64,000 bases of DNA, from the NCBI GenBank assembly GCA_914767715.1, contig OU612066.1:35998283-36062282 (forward strand), written 5' to 3'. Made by a program: the position numbers and the translations under genes. The notes beneath the pieces were generated by a model, which saw nothing but the letters and a program-made list of their open reading frames with translations, ran no database searches and had not been told where the DNA came from. This stretch comes from Membranipora membranacea (Eukaryota; Bryozoa; Gymnolaemata; Cheilostomatida; Membraniporidae). Below, in pieces: positions 48,066 through 59,335 of the stretch; the stretch's first letter is position 1; the number at the start of each line of letters is the position of its first letter.

Positions 48066-49131
48066 TTATTTGGCATAAATGATTAGCAATACTATTCCGG
48101 CCACAATTGCCTTGCCAATCAGATATAGGCAGCAGCGACATATACAATGTCCGCACAATGAAGACAGCGACTCATCATCGGCCTCTTCTCGTGGCATCTG
48201 ATTAATTGTGTGTGGAGTTGTTATCCTGTCCGTGCTGTTAGAGCTGGCTCCTCTCCTCATATCCTCAGTATCAACTAAAATAAAGTTCTCTAATGAGGGA
48301 ATTCTTACATCCAAAAAATATTTAAATAATATAATATGTATAATAAATATTTATTGGTGTATGCTTACAACTTAAACAGCATTAGACCACCCCAAAAGTT
48401 ATTACTGGTTTTTAAAAGCTACAGGTTGTCTTTTTCTTTCGAAGCAAATCCTTACATCCATCCATTAATACAACCAGTGAGTTCTATGCGACTCCTTGGT
48501 CAAAAAATAAACATGTTGAAGTTGTTGCTGAACCATGATTGAGATGTTTGTTTTTAATGCTATGGCTATGCCTACAGCTTGGATTAAAGACTAAGCTTGA
48601 ACAAGAACTTGTTGTCACATATGGCTGACCTTACCTTGGTAAGCTGTGTTATTAAATTTGACCTGATCATAGCTAGGGGGTGGCATATTTGGGAGGTCTG
48701 AGGATGTCCCTCCATGTCGAGACATTGTGAGACAAACTGAAGGTTCTCTCCTTTCTGTAAAAACGAAACAAAAGAATGTTGCTTTTTCCAGGGTAGTTTT
48801 AATATCTAACATAAAATAATAATCTCTTGAGAACATGTCAAGTTGCTTATTATGAAAAATATGACAAACTAGGCCTTAGGTACTTTCAATTAGAATGAGC
48901 GATACCTTAAGAACCAAGTCGTCGCTTTCACTTGGCTCCAAATCTCTGCTCTTTTGGCGTTCCAATTAGGCAAATTTCTAGATTGCTCATGTACATCATA
49001 TTTAAGTTCCATCAAGCAGTGTGGGATTTGGGAGGACACTCTGCAATGTGTGATCAGATAATTATATTGACAGTTTCTAATGGAAGCTAAACTAAACCTG
49101 ATATGTGAGACAGTTAGAAATGAGGCTTACC
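48066..49131 (-). CDS. PPSY tail-anchored family, copy 2 (nested antisense)
   Basis: This is the duplicate of the gene at 32245. Exons 48635-48754 and 48066-48274 (minus) are in phase. An upstream exon ends at 49131, but its acceptor, clear in copy 1, is not recognisable here, so the start is uncertain (an internal Met begins MSRHGGTSSD). Motifs: NMPPPSYDQVKFNNTAYQ, then DTEDMRRGASSNSTDR, INQMPREEADDESLSS, the Cys-rich CGHCICRCC, and a hydrophobic C-terminus (LYLIGKAIVAGIVLLIIYAK). The Cys cluster next to the membrane is a likely palmitoylation site. It keeps the Cys stretch that copy 1 lacks, so copy 2 is closer to copies 3 and 4 at this point. Confidence 0.5.
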
Positions 49132-51207
49132 TTCTGAAGAGCTGATGTGGTTGTGTTTTTGTTTCTGACCTTTATTTGTTATTATGATTCTTGCCGAAAC
49201 ATTAATTTGATTTATTCATCCAATAAATTCGTTTCATAGCATTCCATCACATTTCATTTTTGGCAAAATAATGCTATAACCCCCTGTAGATTTTCTTTTT
49301 ACGCCAATGAGTTGTTGATAATTTGAGGTTAGATTTATTATGAAAAAAATCCTTCTTAAAGTACAGAATCAGTGAGAAAAGCAACACATGCAGAAAGAGC
49401 ATAGCAGATCCTTTAGAATATTAATATTGAGAAGCTCGCTGCGGAAAATGTAGTTAGCTCAAAAGATATTTTGTTAGAATAATTAAGACCCTGCTACTGA
49501 TTGTTACCGAACAGTCACTGATTACCTGGATGACAATTTACACCTGCTGACACTTGTTCACAGCTGCTGTCACTTGCTGACAATTGTTGACAAATACTGA
49601 CACTTGCTGACACTTGTTCAACTCTATGTTTGATGTTGTTACAGGTAAGAGGTTACAGCGAGTTGGAGGTTGGGGAGAAGAAGGACCGAATCACCGACGC
49701 CCTGAATGCCACAAGAGCCGCTGTAGAAGAAGGCATTGTGCCCAGTGGAGGTGTCGCCCTCCTCCGATGTCTGCCTTGCCTGGATGAGGTGAAGATTGAT
49801 AATGAAGACCAAAAGATAGGCGAGTTCTTTTTTCCATTTCTGCCATGTTGCTTCCCACTCTACATTTGCATACATAAGACGAACAAATACCTAAACTCCG
49901 TAGCTGTATGGGTGAGTAACTGGATATCATACTTACTATATTTGGGAGTATGGATGCATGCTCTTAAATAGAAAGCTAGTGAAATATGAAACATGTTTAT
50001 AATCTTTTACACTTGAACATTTCGACCTGTACACTTCTCACATTGGTATATGTTTCAGGGGTTGAGATCGTCCGTAACTCTCTGAGGGTACCGATTACAC
50101 AGATAGTAAAGAACACTGGTGTAGACCCAACACGAGTAGTCGAGACTGTCGTCAACGCTGATAGTAATATGGGATACGATGCACTCACAAGCAAGCATGT
50201 TAATATGATGGCGGCTGGTATTGTAGACCCAACCAAGGTATGCTGTTCTCTTCTCACCTGTGTTATGGTATGGTATATGTGTACATGCAGCATGATAATG
50301 ATAGTTATTCACACAGTAGACACACTACCTTGCCTTAGCAGTTGGTCACTGCTGCCATAAAAGCTCACACTTCAAATTAGCGGATAGGGGCTAAGATTAT
50401 CTATGATATGATAATTTTGATAGCTTCGACTTCTTTTGTCCAGCCAAAAGCGTCTATGATATGATGTTTCTCTTGTTTTATCAGGTCATCAGAACAGCTT
50501 TGGTTGATGCTGCTGGCGTAGCATCACTTCTTACTACAGCTGAGTGTGTTATTACAGAATTACCTAACGAGGACCCACCAATGGGTGGAGGTATGGGCGG
50601 AATGGGAGGCATGGGAGGTATGGGTGGAATGGGCGGTATGGGAGGAATGGGCGGTATGATGTGATGAGATGACTCGTATTAGGCTGATAAAGAACAATAC
50701 TGACCACTACTCATTGGCAGGAAATATGGAATAAACTTTGCTGCCGATACTCCTGATGGATGAAGAGATAATAAGATTGACGATGCCAAACCCTGAATTT
50801 TGTGCAATGCAAGTTTGAGCTGTTGAATTATTAGATTTTGCAGTTGACTCATTTTTCCGTACAGATATATATAACCTCTTACTGCCAAATTACATTATAA
50901 CTGCACATACTGTTAGTATTTTGTACAATCTATTTGATTTTGACTTGAAAATACCTTTTTTTTTATTTATGTATTGTTTTGATTGGCAACTCAAGCACTC
51001 ATAATTTTAATTTGACAGTTCTGGTAACGTATACAATCTACACACAAAATCCTGTTACGTGTTAATATGATTACAGCACATCACAGAGTAAGGATATATC
51101 CTAAAAATTTACGAGGACAGATTGTGACGTGCCGCCATTGATAAAATTAGCTGAAAGCCAGTATAAACCAATAATCAATAAGCACTGGGAATATACTAAA
51201 TCAATCA

Positions 51208-51819
51208 AATTAACTATGCTGCAGATAATATTTTAGCAATTCCTCTTTCAAAAAGATGTTAAAAGTTCTACTTCCCAATCTCATAAACTTTCACCTCACT
51301 GCAAATAACATGATTGGCTGAGAGTAACTATATAGACCGATTGTCAAGTTGCGGTGCTGTATACATGTGCATGGTTACGCTGTGATAACAGCAGAAAAGT
51401 ACAGAAGAGTACTTACCTACATGTTTGGATATTGGCATGATTGACCAAATGGCATCCGATTGATTTCAACCACTGAGGCAGGTAAAGACTTGAATTCTGG
51501 GACAATAAATTATGTTGGTAGTGTAGGAATGTTTTTTTTTAAAAAGAAACAATTTCCACCATCAAAAGAACCTAACTATGTCTCAAGAATGTGCAGATAG
51601 GTGGTAAACCTCATTTAAGTGAATGTTAACTTGGAGGAATTATTTCTCTAAGGTCCAAAGGTGATTTAGTCACTAAAGACCACGAGATAAATTTGTAAAA
51701 TCCCCCACTCAATGATCAGCGAACGATTTTAATCAGCAGCGCTAAATGGTTTGAGACACTGAGGAAGCTAGTTTGCTCACTAACAGGTATCATCTCAGCT
51801 CATATTAGGGCACTGTATT
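51208..51819. other. Unique sequence after the duplication
   Basis: This is original flanking sequence downstream of the duplicated segment, interrupted or replaced in copy 1 by the 10.2-kb block. No gene, RNA or repeat is recognised. Confidence 0.4.
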
Positions 51820-52470
51820 GTGTTGTGTTCTTCTGTGAATCTTATTCTTAACACAGCGAAAACCAAAGAAATGGTTGTGAATTTTAGCAAATCTTGTGCC
51901 TTATACGACTATATTTTTATAAATGGTAATCCAATAGAGAAGGTAGATAGTTTTAAATACCTAGGTATATTTTTCGACTGTGATCTTAAATGGTGCTCAA
52001 ACACTGAATATGTCTATAGTAAACCAAAGAAAAGATTTTACGCTTTTTCTAGATTCAAATATTTTAAACCTAACCAGTATCAACAACATAATTTTATCCA
52101 ATCACTGATCCAACCCATTTTTACCTATAATATTAAACTCTGGTACACTGGTGCTACAGAAAGACAAAAGAATATGTTTTTAAGTCCGTTTTTTAAAAAA
52201 CAGCTACATTTTTGACGCTGCCTGTTTTGTTGACATGAGTATTTTTAATTTAGCTCAACATTTTATTGCTGATGATAGACCCATTTTACGCAATTGTTAT
52301 AAAAGTAATCGTAAATATTTTATCATGCCAAAAACTAGAACATCAAGATTTTTGTGCAGCTTTGTGCCTTTTAGTATTCATCATTTAAATAACTGATAGA
52401 GATATGGCTCACGCCTAAATTGTAATGTGTTTCTAACACAATTACCAAAATAAATTCAATTCAATTCAAG
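51820..52470 (+). mobile_element. 3' fragment of a second non-LTR retrotransposon
   Basis: An open frame (51820-52215) matches the C-terminal part of non-LTR reverse transcriptases (LNTAKTKEMVVNF; VDSFKYLGIFFD; LIQPIFTYNIKLWYTGA). It continues in another frame to about 52397, so a frameshift is present. The element ends AATAAATTCAATTCAATTCA, the short-repeat tail of CR1/L2-type elements. It is a different lineage from the element at 22740 and is strongly 5'-truncated. It ends directly beside the 3' end of family copy 3. Confidence 0.85.
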
Positions 52471-55400
52471 GTTGTATAAATGATGAAAAAATGATCCCAA
52501 CTATTCCGCTAATTACTGCCATGGCAATCAAATATATACAGCAGCGACATGCACATTTTGCACACCACGAGCTTTCACTGTCTTCTTGTGGTGCACACCA
52601 CGAGCTTTCACTGTCTTCTTGTGGTGCACACCACGAGCTTTCACTGTCTTCTTGTGGTGCACACCACGAGCTTTCACTGTCTTCTTGTGGTGCACACCAC
52701 GAGCTTTCACTGTCTTCTTGTGGTGCACACCACGAGCTTTCACTGTCTTCTTGTGGTGCACACCACGAGCTTTCACTGTCTTCTTGTGGTGCACACCACG
52801 AGCTTTCACTGTCTTCTTGTGGTGCACACCACGAGCTTTCACTGTCTTCTTGTGGTGCACACCACGAGCTTTCACTGTCTTCTTGTGGTGCACACCACGA
52901 GCTTTCACTGTCTTCTTGTGGTGCACACCACGAGCTTTCACTGTCTTCTTGTGGTGCACACCACGAGCTTTCACTGTCTTCTTGTGGTGCACACCACGAG
53001 CTTTCACTGTCTTCTTGTGGTGCACACCACGAGCTTTCACTGTCTTCTTGTGGTGCACACCACGAGCTTTCACTGTCTTCTTGTGGCATCTGATGAATTG
53101 TGTGAGGCCTTCTTAATCTATCCGCATTGTGAGAGCTGGCTCCTGTTCTAGAATCCTCCATACCAACATCCGCTAAAATGGAGTTATCAAATTAAAAGGA
53201 ATTGAATCGCTACTTATTTGAGACAGAATATTCCTTTATTCGAAATTCCGAATGTCAGACTTACCGAAGGGGATACAACACACAGTAGTGCGCAAACCAC
53301 ACACAACACACAGGTGTTCAGCCAGAAACCATGAGTCAAGCGCTCTTATGAGGCCTTCTCTAGTACAACCTTCTTATGGGCGGCCCCAGGAGCATGAAGC
53401 CAGCCATGTGTGTTGATGAGCATCTCAATCCATCACTTCTAGCCCTAAATTGGTCGGTTTCGGTATTTTGATATAATGAGGGATTGTCAACTCTTCAATT
53501 TTCCTTTCACACTTTATCATCTGATGAACATTATATATACCTTTATATTCTACCTCTGACCTTCTGACCTTACCTTGGTAAGCTGTGTTATTGAATTGGG
53601 CCTGATCATAGCTGGGTGGTGGATAATCTGGAAGGTCTGAGGATTTCTGTCCATACTGATAACTTTTGAGAGGAGGAGGTGCAGGTTGTCTCTTCCCTTA
53701 ATATATAAAAAAAATCAGATTTCAGAGGAATATTTTGCACCTTAGTCCGACAATATTTATGATTAAGAATGAGAATGAGAAATCAATTTGATATGTTTAT
53801 GTACCTAATCTAAAGCCTTAAACCTTAGCCTCTTCTGGAAATGGTAGTGTACATGATGGAAAACGGATCTGGAGCTCTTTCAAAATCAGTTGTTTTCTGC
53901 ATGGTTATTGCAATTGACAGCAATTTTTTGTCCCTACCAAATATTTGCGTTTAAATACCGCACACTTCACTGGTGTTCACTTACAAATGTAAGTTCAGTT
54001 TATAAGGGGACTTAGTATCGTTTGTTTTTCATTTTAGTGCACTGATGCTAAAATATAAAAAAACATCTTGTACCTGCACCTGCACCAAATACCTTTAATC
54101 CCAAGCACTGTAACATACATTGTGTGGCCCTCAACGCAGACAAGCCACACAGTAGCCCCTCATAGCAGCTGACTTGACTTGACAAATTATCTCAGCGTGC
54201 CAACCTCAGGCAGACATCCCGTTTTTGGCGGCAGCATCCGGTAGAAGCAAGAAATGCAAACCCCAGTAAATCCCCATAGAAAGATAACAACTAAGGCTAT
54301 TTTTGCAATGTTTGATATTTGTTACTGTGATTCAAAGTTGAAATATGAAATTAGGATTCATATCAATATTTCGGTTTCCATCAATAAGAAAATCAAAAAA
54401 CAAAAATTGACTCGATTTTCATATTTTGATTTGTTGTTTTGGAACAATAAACGAAAAACAAGTTGTTTTTTATATTTTAGCATCAGTGCGCTAAAATGAA
54501 AAACAAACGATACCAAGTCCCCTTATATCAGTTACCCTTCATTAGATTCGATATTAGGTTTAATGTGTTTTCATAAACATGATTAAGGTAATGTCAAAGA
54601 CCGATCCGAATATCAACATATCATAATATACTGTTGGAAAGCTGCCGAGCTACTGAAATTGAATACCTGTACAAAAACTTGATTCGATGACGTTGTGTCA
54701 TTTTAGGGAGGAAATGAGGCAGAAAACGCTGTTTTTGTCAATGCAGATGGAGGAGTCAAATTAAATGCAAGAAATTTCAAACCAGGTGGAATGTATACTT
54801 AGAGATTGCGTTCATCATAAAATTTGATTTTCTTTGATATATGACTAGTCTAAATTGACTTTTTACATCACGCCATACAATGCATTTTTTTTGTGAAGCC
54901 GTGAAAATATGTGAAATTTCAATCATTAATTCAGAATAGATCATAGGCTGGAAACAAAATTAATTATGATTTTCTCTTAGAGTACACTTCAAATGTCATA
55001 CACATTGACTTACAACAAATTAGCTTGCATATTGCGAAGACAGTAGACTCTCAAATATAGCTAATATTTTCGCCACTTTTGCATAACGTCAAATGTGCTG
55101 TCCAAATGACCATAATTCTGGCCAAACAAAGTTTTTTTGAAAGTTCTCACATACGAAGCCGCTTTAATTAACCATGGTGCACATAGGAAATGCCAACAGA
55201 ATTTTTCACTGCCTCTTCTTTTTTCTTGAATTTAACGCAAAAGAATGCCTAAAAGCACCCTAAAAGTCCCTAAAAACAGCTATTTTGAGGGACTTTTGAG
55301 GTGTTTTTGGGCATTCTTTTGCGTTAAATTCAAGAAAAAAGAAGAGGCAGTGAAAAATTCTGTTTCATTTCCTGTGTGCACCATGGTTAATGAAAGCGGC

Positions 55401-56412
55401 TTCGTATGTGAGAACTTTCAAAAAAACTTTGTTTGGCCACAATAATGGTCATTTGGACAGCATGTTTGACGTTATGCAAAGGTGGCGAAAATATTAGCTG
55501 TATTTGAGAGTCTACTGTCATTCCCCTGTCATTGCAATATGCAAGCTAATTTGTTGAAAGTCAATGTGTATGACATTTGAAAATTAATCTAAGAGAAAAT
55601 CATAATTAATTTTGTTTTGAGCCTATGATCTGTTCTCCATTAATGATTGGAATTTCACATATTTTCACGGCTTCACAAAAAAATGCATTGTATGGCGTGA
55701 CGTAAAAAGTCAATTTAGACTAGTCATATATCAAAGAGAATCAAATTTTACGATGAACGCAATCTCTAAGTATACATTCCACCTATTTCGAAATTTCTTG
55801 CAATTAATTTGACTCCTCCATCTGCATTGACAAAAACAGCGTTTCCTGCCTCATTTCCTCCCTAAAATAACACAACGTCATCGAATCAAGTTTTTGTTCA
55901 GGTATTCATTTTCAGTAGCTCGGCAGCTTTCCATATGATTATGTTATATGTTATGTATATGATTATGTTGATATTCGGATCGGTCTTTGACATTACCTTA
56001 AGCACACATTCCTTCAAAAATGACAGTAAGAATCTACTAAACAAGGAAAAATGCTGCGCAGTAGTTTGTTTTGTTTTCTGTAAATATTTGACGCTAGCTT
56101 CTTTTGTATCTGTGTTGTGGCATTCGTGTTGCAACAGTCAAAGGTTTTTTTTTTAAATCATTACTTGTGTTTGAATATAATGATCACACTGATTTTGAGG
56201 AAAGCTGAACTTTCTTACAAGATTGTTTTGCTTTTGGAGTGGCATGTTGCTGATTCAATGTTGAAACTTTAAGTGACATCGTGTGTTGTTGGAATATTCA
56301 TCAGAACTGTTTCCAGTCCATGATGCGATCTCATCTCACCTTGAGAAGCTCTGGAGTACTGTCGTGTCATATCAGATCTTTCCGGTCTCCTCGGTGGCCC
56401 ATTCGGACTCAT
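52466..56412 (-). CDS. PPSY tail-anchored family, copy 3, with 16-fold 11-residue repeat
   Basis: Three exons on the minus strand, 56340-56412 (ATG at 56412), 53574-53696 and 52466-53172, join in phase to about 300 residues. The N-terminus is Pro/Arg-rich (MSPNGPPRRPERSDMTRQYS). Exon 2 carries DYPPPSYDQAQFNNTAYQ with the PPSY motif. Exon 3 has DVGMEDSRTGASSHNADR, then sixteen perfect copies of PQEDSESSWCA, then KCACRCC and a C-terminal hydrophobic segment (IYLIAMAVISGIVGIIF) with a short tail. The repeat unit brings sixteen Trp, sixteen Cys and 48 acidic residues into the predicted cytosolic stalk. The sister copy at 59336 has the unit once. The 3.9-kb span includes a 527-bp TIR element and a 1.4-kb foldback in intron 1. 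Function unknown; a WW-domain ligand or NEDD4 adaptor role is inference. Confidence 0.65.
52563..53090 (-). repeat. 33-bp minisatellite, 16 identical coding units
   Basis: Sixteen exact 33-bp units start at 52563 and end at 53090. The unit has no stop in most frames, so long spurious open frames appear on both strands. Unit borders form GTGGTGCACACCAC, a short palindrome. The real frame is on the minus strand (11 residues per unit). Confidence 0.97.
54001..54527. mobile_element. 527-bp TIR element with TCAGTT target duplication
   Basis: About 62-bp terminal inverted repeats with two mismatches (starting TATAAGGGGACTT) enclose non-coding sequence. TCAGTT flanks both sides (53995-54000, 54528-54533). 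The paralogous locus at 60468-60488 has the uninterrupted site (GAGTTCAGTTACCCG), so the insertion and its borders are confirmed within the window. Superfamily not assigned. Confidence 0.92.
54587..55997. mobile_element. Foldback (near-palindromic) element, TTAA target site, copy 2
   Basis: The 1,411-bp element is an inverted repeat from end to end with almost no loop (centre near 55290). It is flanked by TTAA (54583-54586, 55998-56001). Termini start GGTAATGTCAAAGACCGATC. The paralogous site at 60526-60529 has a single TTAA in CATGATTAAGCACAC, giving a clean empty site. Same family as 26906-28115 by shared internal blocks. It lies in intron 1 of family copy 3. Confidence 0.92.
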
Positions 56413-57479
56413 GTTGTTAGGTGACCCTACAAGGAATGATAAAGCATAGTTGATAAGGTACTATTTTTTTCATGCTACAAATTATCAGTTGCATCGAATG
56501 GAATGAATTTTCGCCGTCAACTGTGATCTGGCTGGTAAAGTAATACACAAACACAAGGACCTTTGGACAGATACACTACATGGGTTAGAACTGAGAACAG
56601 AATCGGACAGCCATGCTTCCAATGATTGATTTGAAAGGCACCCGTATGTATCTTGGAAGCAAACCCGTAGTTAATCTATCGAGGGTTTAGATTGATTTGT
56701 ATATGTATAAAACTATTTCTGTAACCAGTCACCACTAAGCTCTTTTGTACTTGCCTTGACAATATTTGAGTACGGATTCCTGGAGTCTGATACCGACGCC
56801 AGATTCTACCACTTAGTTAGGTTTGAGTAGAAATGATAGAGCTTTAACGTCCTGTTCGATCATTTGGCACAAAGTGAATGAGTAGCCTTGGTGTGAACCA
56901 CGAAGTACACCTACTGCCTTGCCAAAAAATTTCAATCCTGTTCAATCCTGATTTACAGAATTCCATGGGTTATAAGATCGCACACCTGGTGATAAATCTC
57001 AGGTTCAGTGGATCATGTTAGATAGAATAATGACAGGGGGAAACAATTATGTCCCTAAATATTTTTATTATATACTTTACTTGGCAATCTAAATCATTTT
57101 GAGGAAAATAGTTTTGGTGCCAAAGAAAAGAAAAGAGGACAAGAAAAAAAAGGAAAAACTATAAAAGTGAAATAAGATATTTAAATACTCCTCGCTTGAA
57201 ACAGGAGAGTCTGGACATTGAGCGAAAAGACACCCGTAAATCATTGTCATTACATGGATTAAGACTAAAAAAATCTCTCCGTGGGTATCTACTGTTCGCG
57301 CTTCTAAATAAACCGTACTCACAATCCCCCCCTCTTCCGAACAAAATTATTAAATATTTGATATTCATTATATAGGGAATGAAAATACACAAACAGACGT
57401 GGAAACATTAAATGTTTCACAGTGTTCTTGTATCAGTAAAATAGTTTGACATGTGGTGAACATTTGCAATAATTCTTAA
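56413..57479. other. 5' flank of family copy 3
   Basis: Up to about 57060 the sequence aligns with 61109-61920 upstream of copy 4, including a long near-identical block (CGAATGGAATGAATTTTCGC near 56495 and 61220). An acceptor just upstream of the copy 3 ATG implies a 5' UTR exon here. Paralogy breaks at about 57060 and resumes near 58320. No other gene seen. Confidence 0.45.
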
Positions 57480-57830
57480 TGCTGGCTTTTGCTTCAAAAA
57501 TATATTATTCAAAAGTTGAAATATATTTTCACTTGCAGAACCCAAAAATTGTGTCCTTCTCGCCAAAAAATATTTGAGAACTTTTAAAGAGGAGCCTTCA
57601 ATGCCAAAATTCTTAAGCTTTTAATATAAAATGTGGTGGTCAACACAATCAAACGACCTTGTGGAAGTCCAAAAACATTGCAATAGTTATTTGGTTCTGC
57701 ATTTTAGCAGTAATATGGTCAATGTATTCTTAGCTGACATGTCTCTTTTATAAAACTTGTGTCCATTAATAGTCTCGATACCCTGTGTTACCGTGTGAGA
57801 AACCTTGATGTTGCTTGGTTTTTTTCCGGC
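57480..57830 (-). mobile_element. Decayed reverse transcriptase fragment
   Basis: Read on the minus strand, broken frames resemble the RT motif-A region of non-LTR elements (DFHK followed by a stop-interrupted stretch, then FFGEKDTIFGF). Many stop codons interrupt it. It lies within sequence absent from the paralogous copy 4 locus. Confidence 0.5.
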
Positions 57831-57985
57831 ATCAGTACGGGTCTACGGACTGGATCCTGATGGGGCACAGGAGCATTTAAGGTCGGATGCTCTTCCTGAC
57901 ATCACCGTGATCCGCCGGGAATCGAACACGGGACATCTCGATTGAGAGACCATGCCTTACCCATTGCACCATGGTCTCTTTTATT
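57831..57985 (-). mobile_element. tRNA-derived SINE (type D)
   Basis: On the minus strand: an A-box-like TGGTGCAATGGGTAAGGC, a B box GTGTTCGATTCCCGG, then TGTCAGGAAGAGCATCCGAC. The last block resembles a core shared by several metazoan SINE families, which I recall but cannot verify here. It lies directly beside the decayed RT fragment, possibly one composite insertion. Confidence 0.7.
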
Positions 57986-58539
57986 ATAAAATTGTGACTT
58001 ACTATGAATATGATGACACTATACTATTTATTGCATTTTCTGAACTGTCAGATCTTATTTATACATTCAATTGTATCTTGATCAACAAATAAAAGTAATC
58101 AAAAACAAAAACAAACGAACAAAACATTTTTATGAACTGAATTAGTACAAGAATGTCCGGTGGGAAAGCCCGCCTGCAAGTTATGACGGACATTAATACG
58201 ATCCAAGAATAGAAATAGATTAATAATTTGAATAATTACTCTTCTGAAATTTCTAAACTGACTGGAAACAGCCTTCAGACAAAATCCGATAAAAGTTAGA
58301 ATATCCAGGATATAAGGCACTGAATTCAACTTGTATCATTTTTATTAGTCCCTTTTTATCGGATTGCTTTTGGGGAAGGGGGGGGGGTCATGCCTGCATC
58401 TATCATGTTCAACAGAAAAGAAAAAATTAGATTAAAAGGTTGATTAAAATTGGATGTCATATCACACGCCACATCCCGAAACATGGGCGGCAAAATATTA
58501 TTTCGCCTGAATGGCAAGGCCGCAATGTCTGCGCCAGTT

Positions 58540-58690
58540 TGCTCTCAGTGTGCAGGCAGGTCGGAGCACACCTGGGGGGCCAACCAAACCCCAGTGGTCG
58601 TTAGACTGCAGTGAGATTCGAACCCACGATCTTCATTACTTACGTGTTGAAGGACCGGCGCTCTAACCAACTGAGCTACATCCTACTTCC
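58540..58690 (-). mobile_element. tRNA-derived SINE (type B), second copy
   Basis: The minus strand reads GGATGTAGCTCAGTTGGTTA, then GGGTTCGAATCTC, then CGACCTGCCTGCACACTGAG, matching the SINE in HSP60 intron 9 along its whole body. Substitutions between the two are scattered, so they are separate insertions of one family. Confidence 0.88.
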
Positions 58691-59335
58691 TATAAGAATA
58701 GCACATTATACAGCGTGGTTACAGTATGGTTACAGTATGGTAAGAGTAGTAACATTTTAAAATCATTTCCGATATGAGCCCAATTGACGCAAAAAATTTT
58801 ATAATACAATAAGATGCCATGGGATGAAGAAATACCGACAACAAAATGAGGTGGGAGAAAGCTGTTTTATGTAGTAAGAAGGTGGATGTGACCAAAAACC
58901 AAGATCTAAATGTTTGTTGTTAGTACAATAATAATGTCCATACTCCATATGTCAAATAATGTGACTGCAATAAACTATGCTTCGATAGACATTGACAATG
59001 AAGAGCAATTTTCTTATAATGTGTGATGGATCGTAAGCGAAGTGGTCATAAATCTCCCAACTTTTTGAGCTGATATTTTCCCTACTGTGCTGCAAGCCGG
59101 CAACCTGGCCAATGTCGATGAATTCAGAGACAAGGTCATAGTTGAACAGGATTGTTTTTAAAAATATCCAACAATAATGTCTTGTAAAATCCATAGCAAG
59201 TTTATGTTTATTTTTGTACATAAAGACATAAAACATTGCTCTTGTTGTCATTTACACAGTTGACCACCTCTGTTCTTAACTCTCACACTGTACACAGATG
59301 ACATGTCCAGAATCCTAATTGGTGTCATGGCACTA
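58691..59335. other. Region downstream of family copy 4
   Basis: No gene is supported. The minus-strand open frame at 58952-59251 has no recognisable domain or splice context. Confidence 0.35.

Larger units (their letters stand above)
45919..50664 (+). pseudogene. 5'-truncated partial HSP60 copy (exons 6-10)
   Basis: Homologues of HSP60 exons 6 (partial, 45919-46007), 7 (46316-46453), 8 (49645-49819), 9 (50059-50237) and 10 (50485-50664) keep length and frame, except for an in-frame loss of four codons in exon 6. Exons 1-5, the promoter and the mitochondrial signal are absent. Changes include LK to PK at the end of exon 7, VGGYS to VRGYS, and VPGGG to VPSGG at the nucleotide-pocket loop. The exon 8 donor has become GC (ATAG/GCGAGT). 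Open frames suggest a young copy rather than selection. It could only be expressed from another promoter and would lack the equatorial N-terminal half, so a working chaperonin is very unlikely. Confidence 0.9.
45919..51207 (+). repeat. Segmental duplication, second copy
   Basis: This matches 30504-35685. It starts abruptly in exon 6 right after the 11-bp flank repeat and ends near CTAAATCAATC, the counterpart of CTGAATTAATC in copy 1. It then runs into unrelated sequence. Compared with copy 1 it lacks both SINEs and has about 795 extra bases at 47061-47857. Confidence 0.9.

Noticed and set aside
52563-53090. Regular repeats that could resemble a CRISPR array
   Set aside because: Units are directly contiguous with no unique spacers, and the context is a eukaryotic coding exon.
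52491-53151. Long open frames of 176-200 codons in several frames on both strands across the minisatellite
   Set aside because: They arise because a 33-bp unit without stops stays open in any frame. Only the minus-strand frame joins in phase to flanking exons conserved in the paralogues.
53266-53400. Possible extra exon in family copy 3 (with counterpart 59632-59760 in copy 4) ending at a GGTAAGT donor
   Set aside because: It can be read in phase in copy 3 only with a weak acceptor, and it is out of phase in copy 4. Direct splicing of the PPSY exon to the last exon is in phase in copies 1-3.
55245-55445. 66-codon open frame in the centre of the foldback
   Set aside because: It reads across the palindrome centre, so its two halves are mirror sequence. 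There is no independent coding support.
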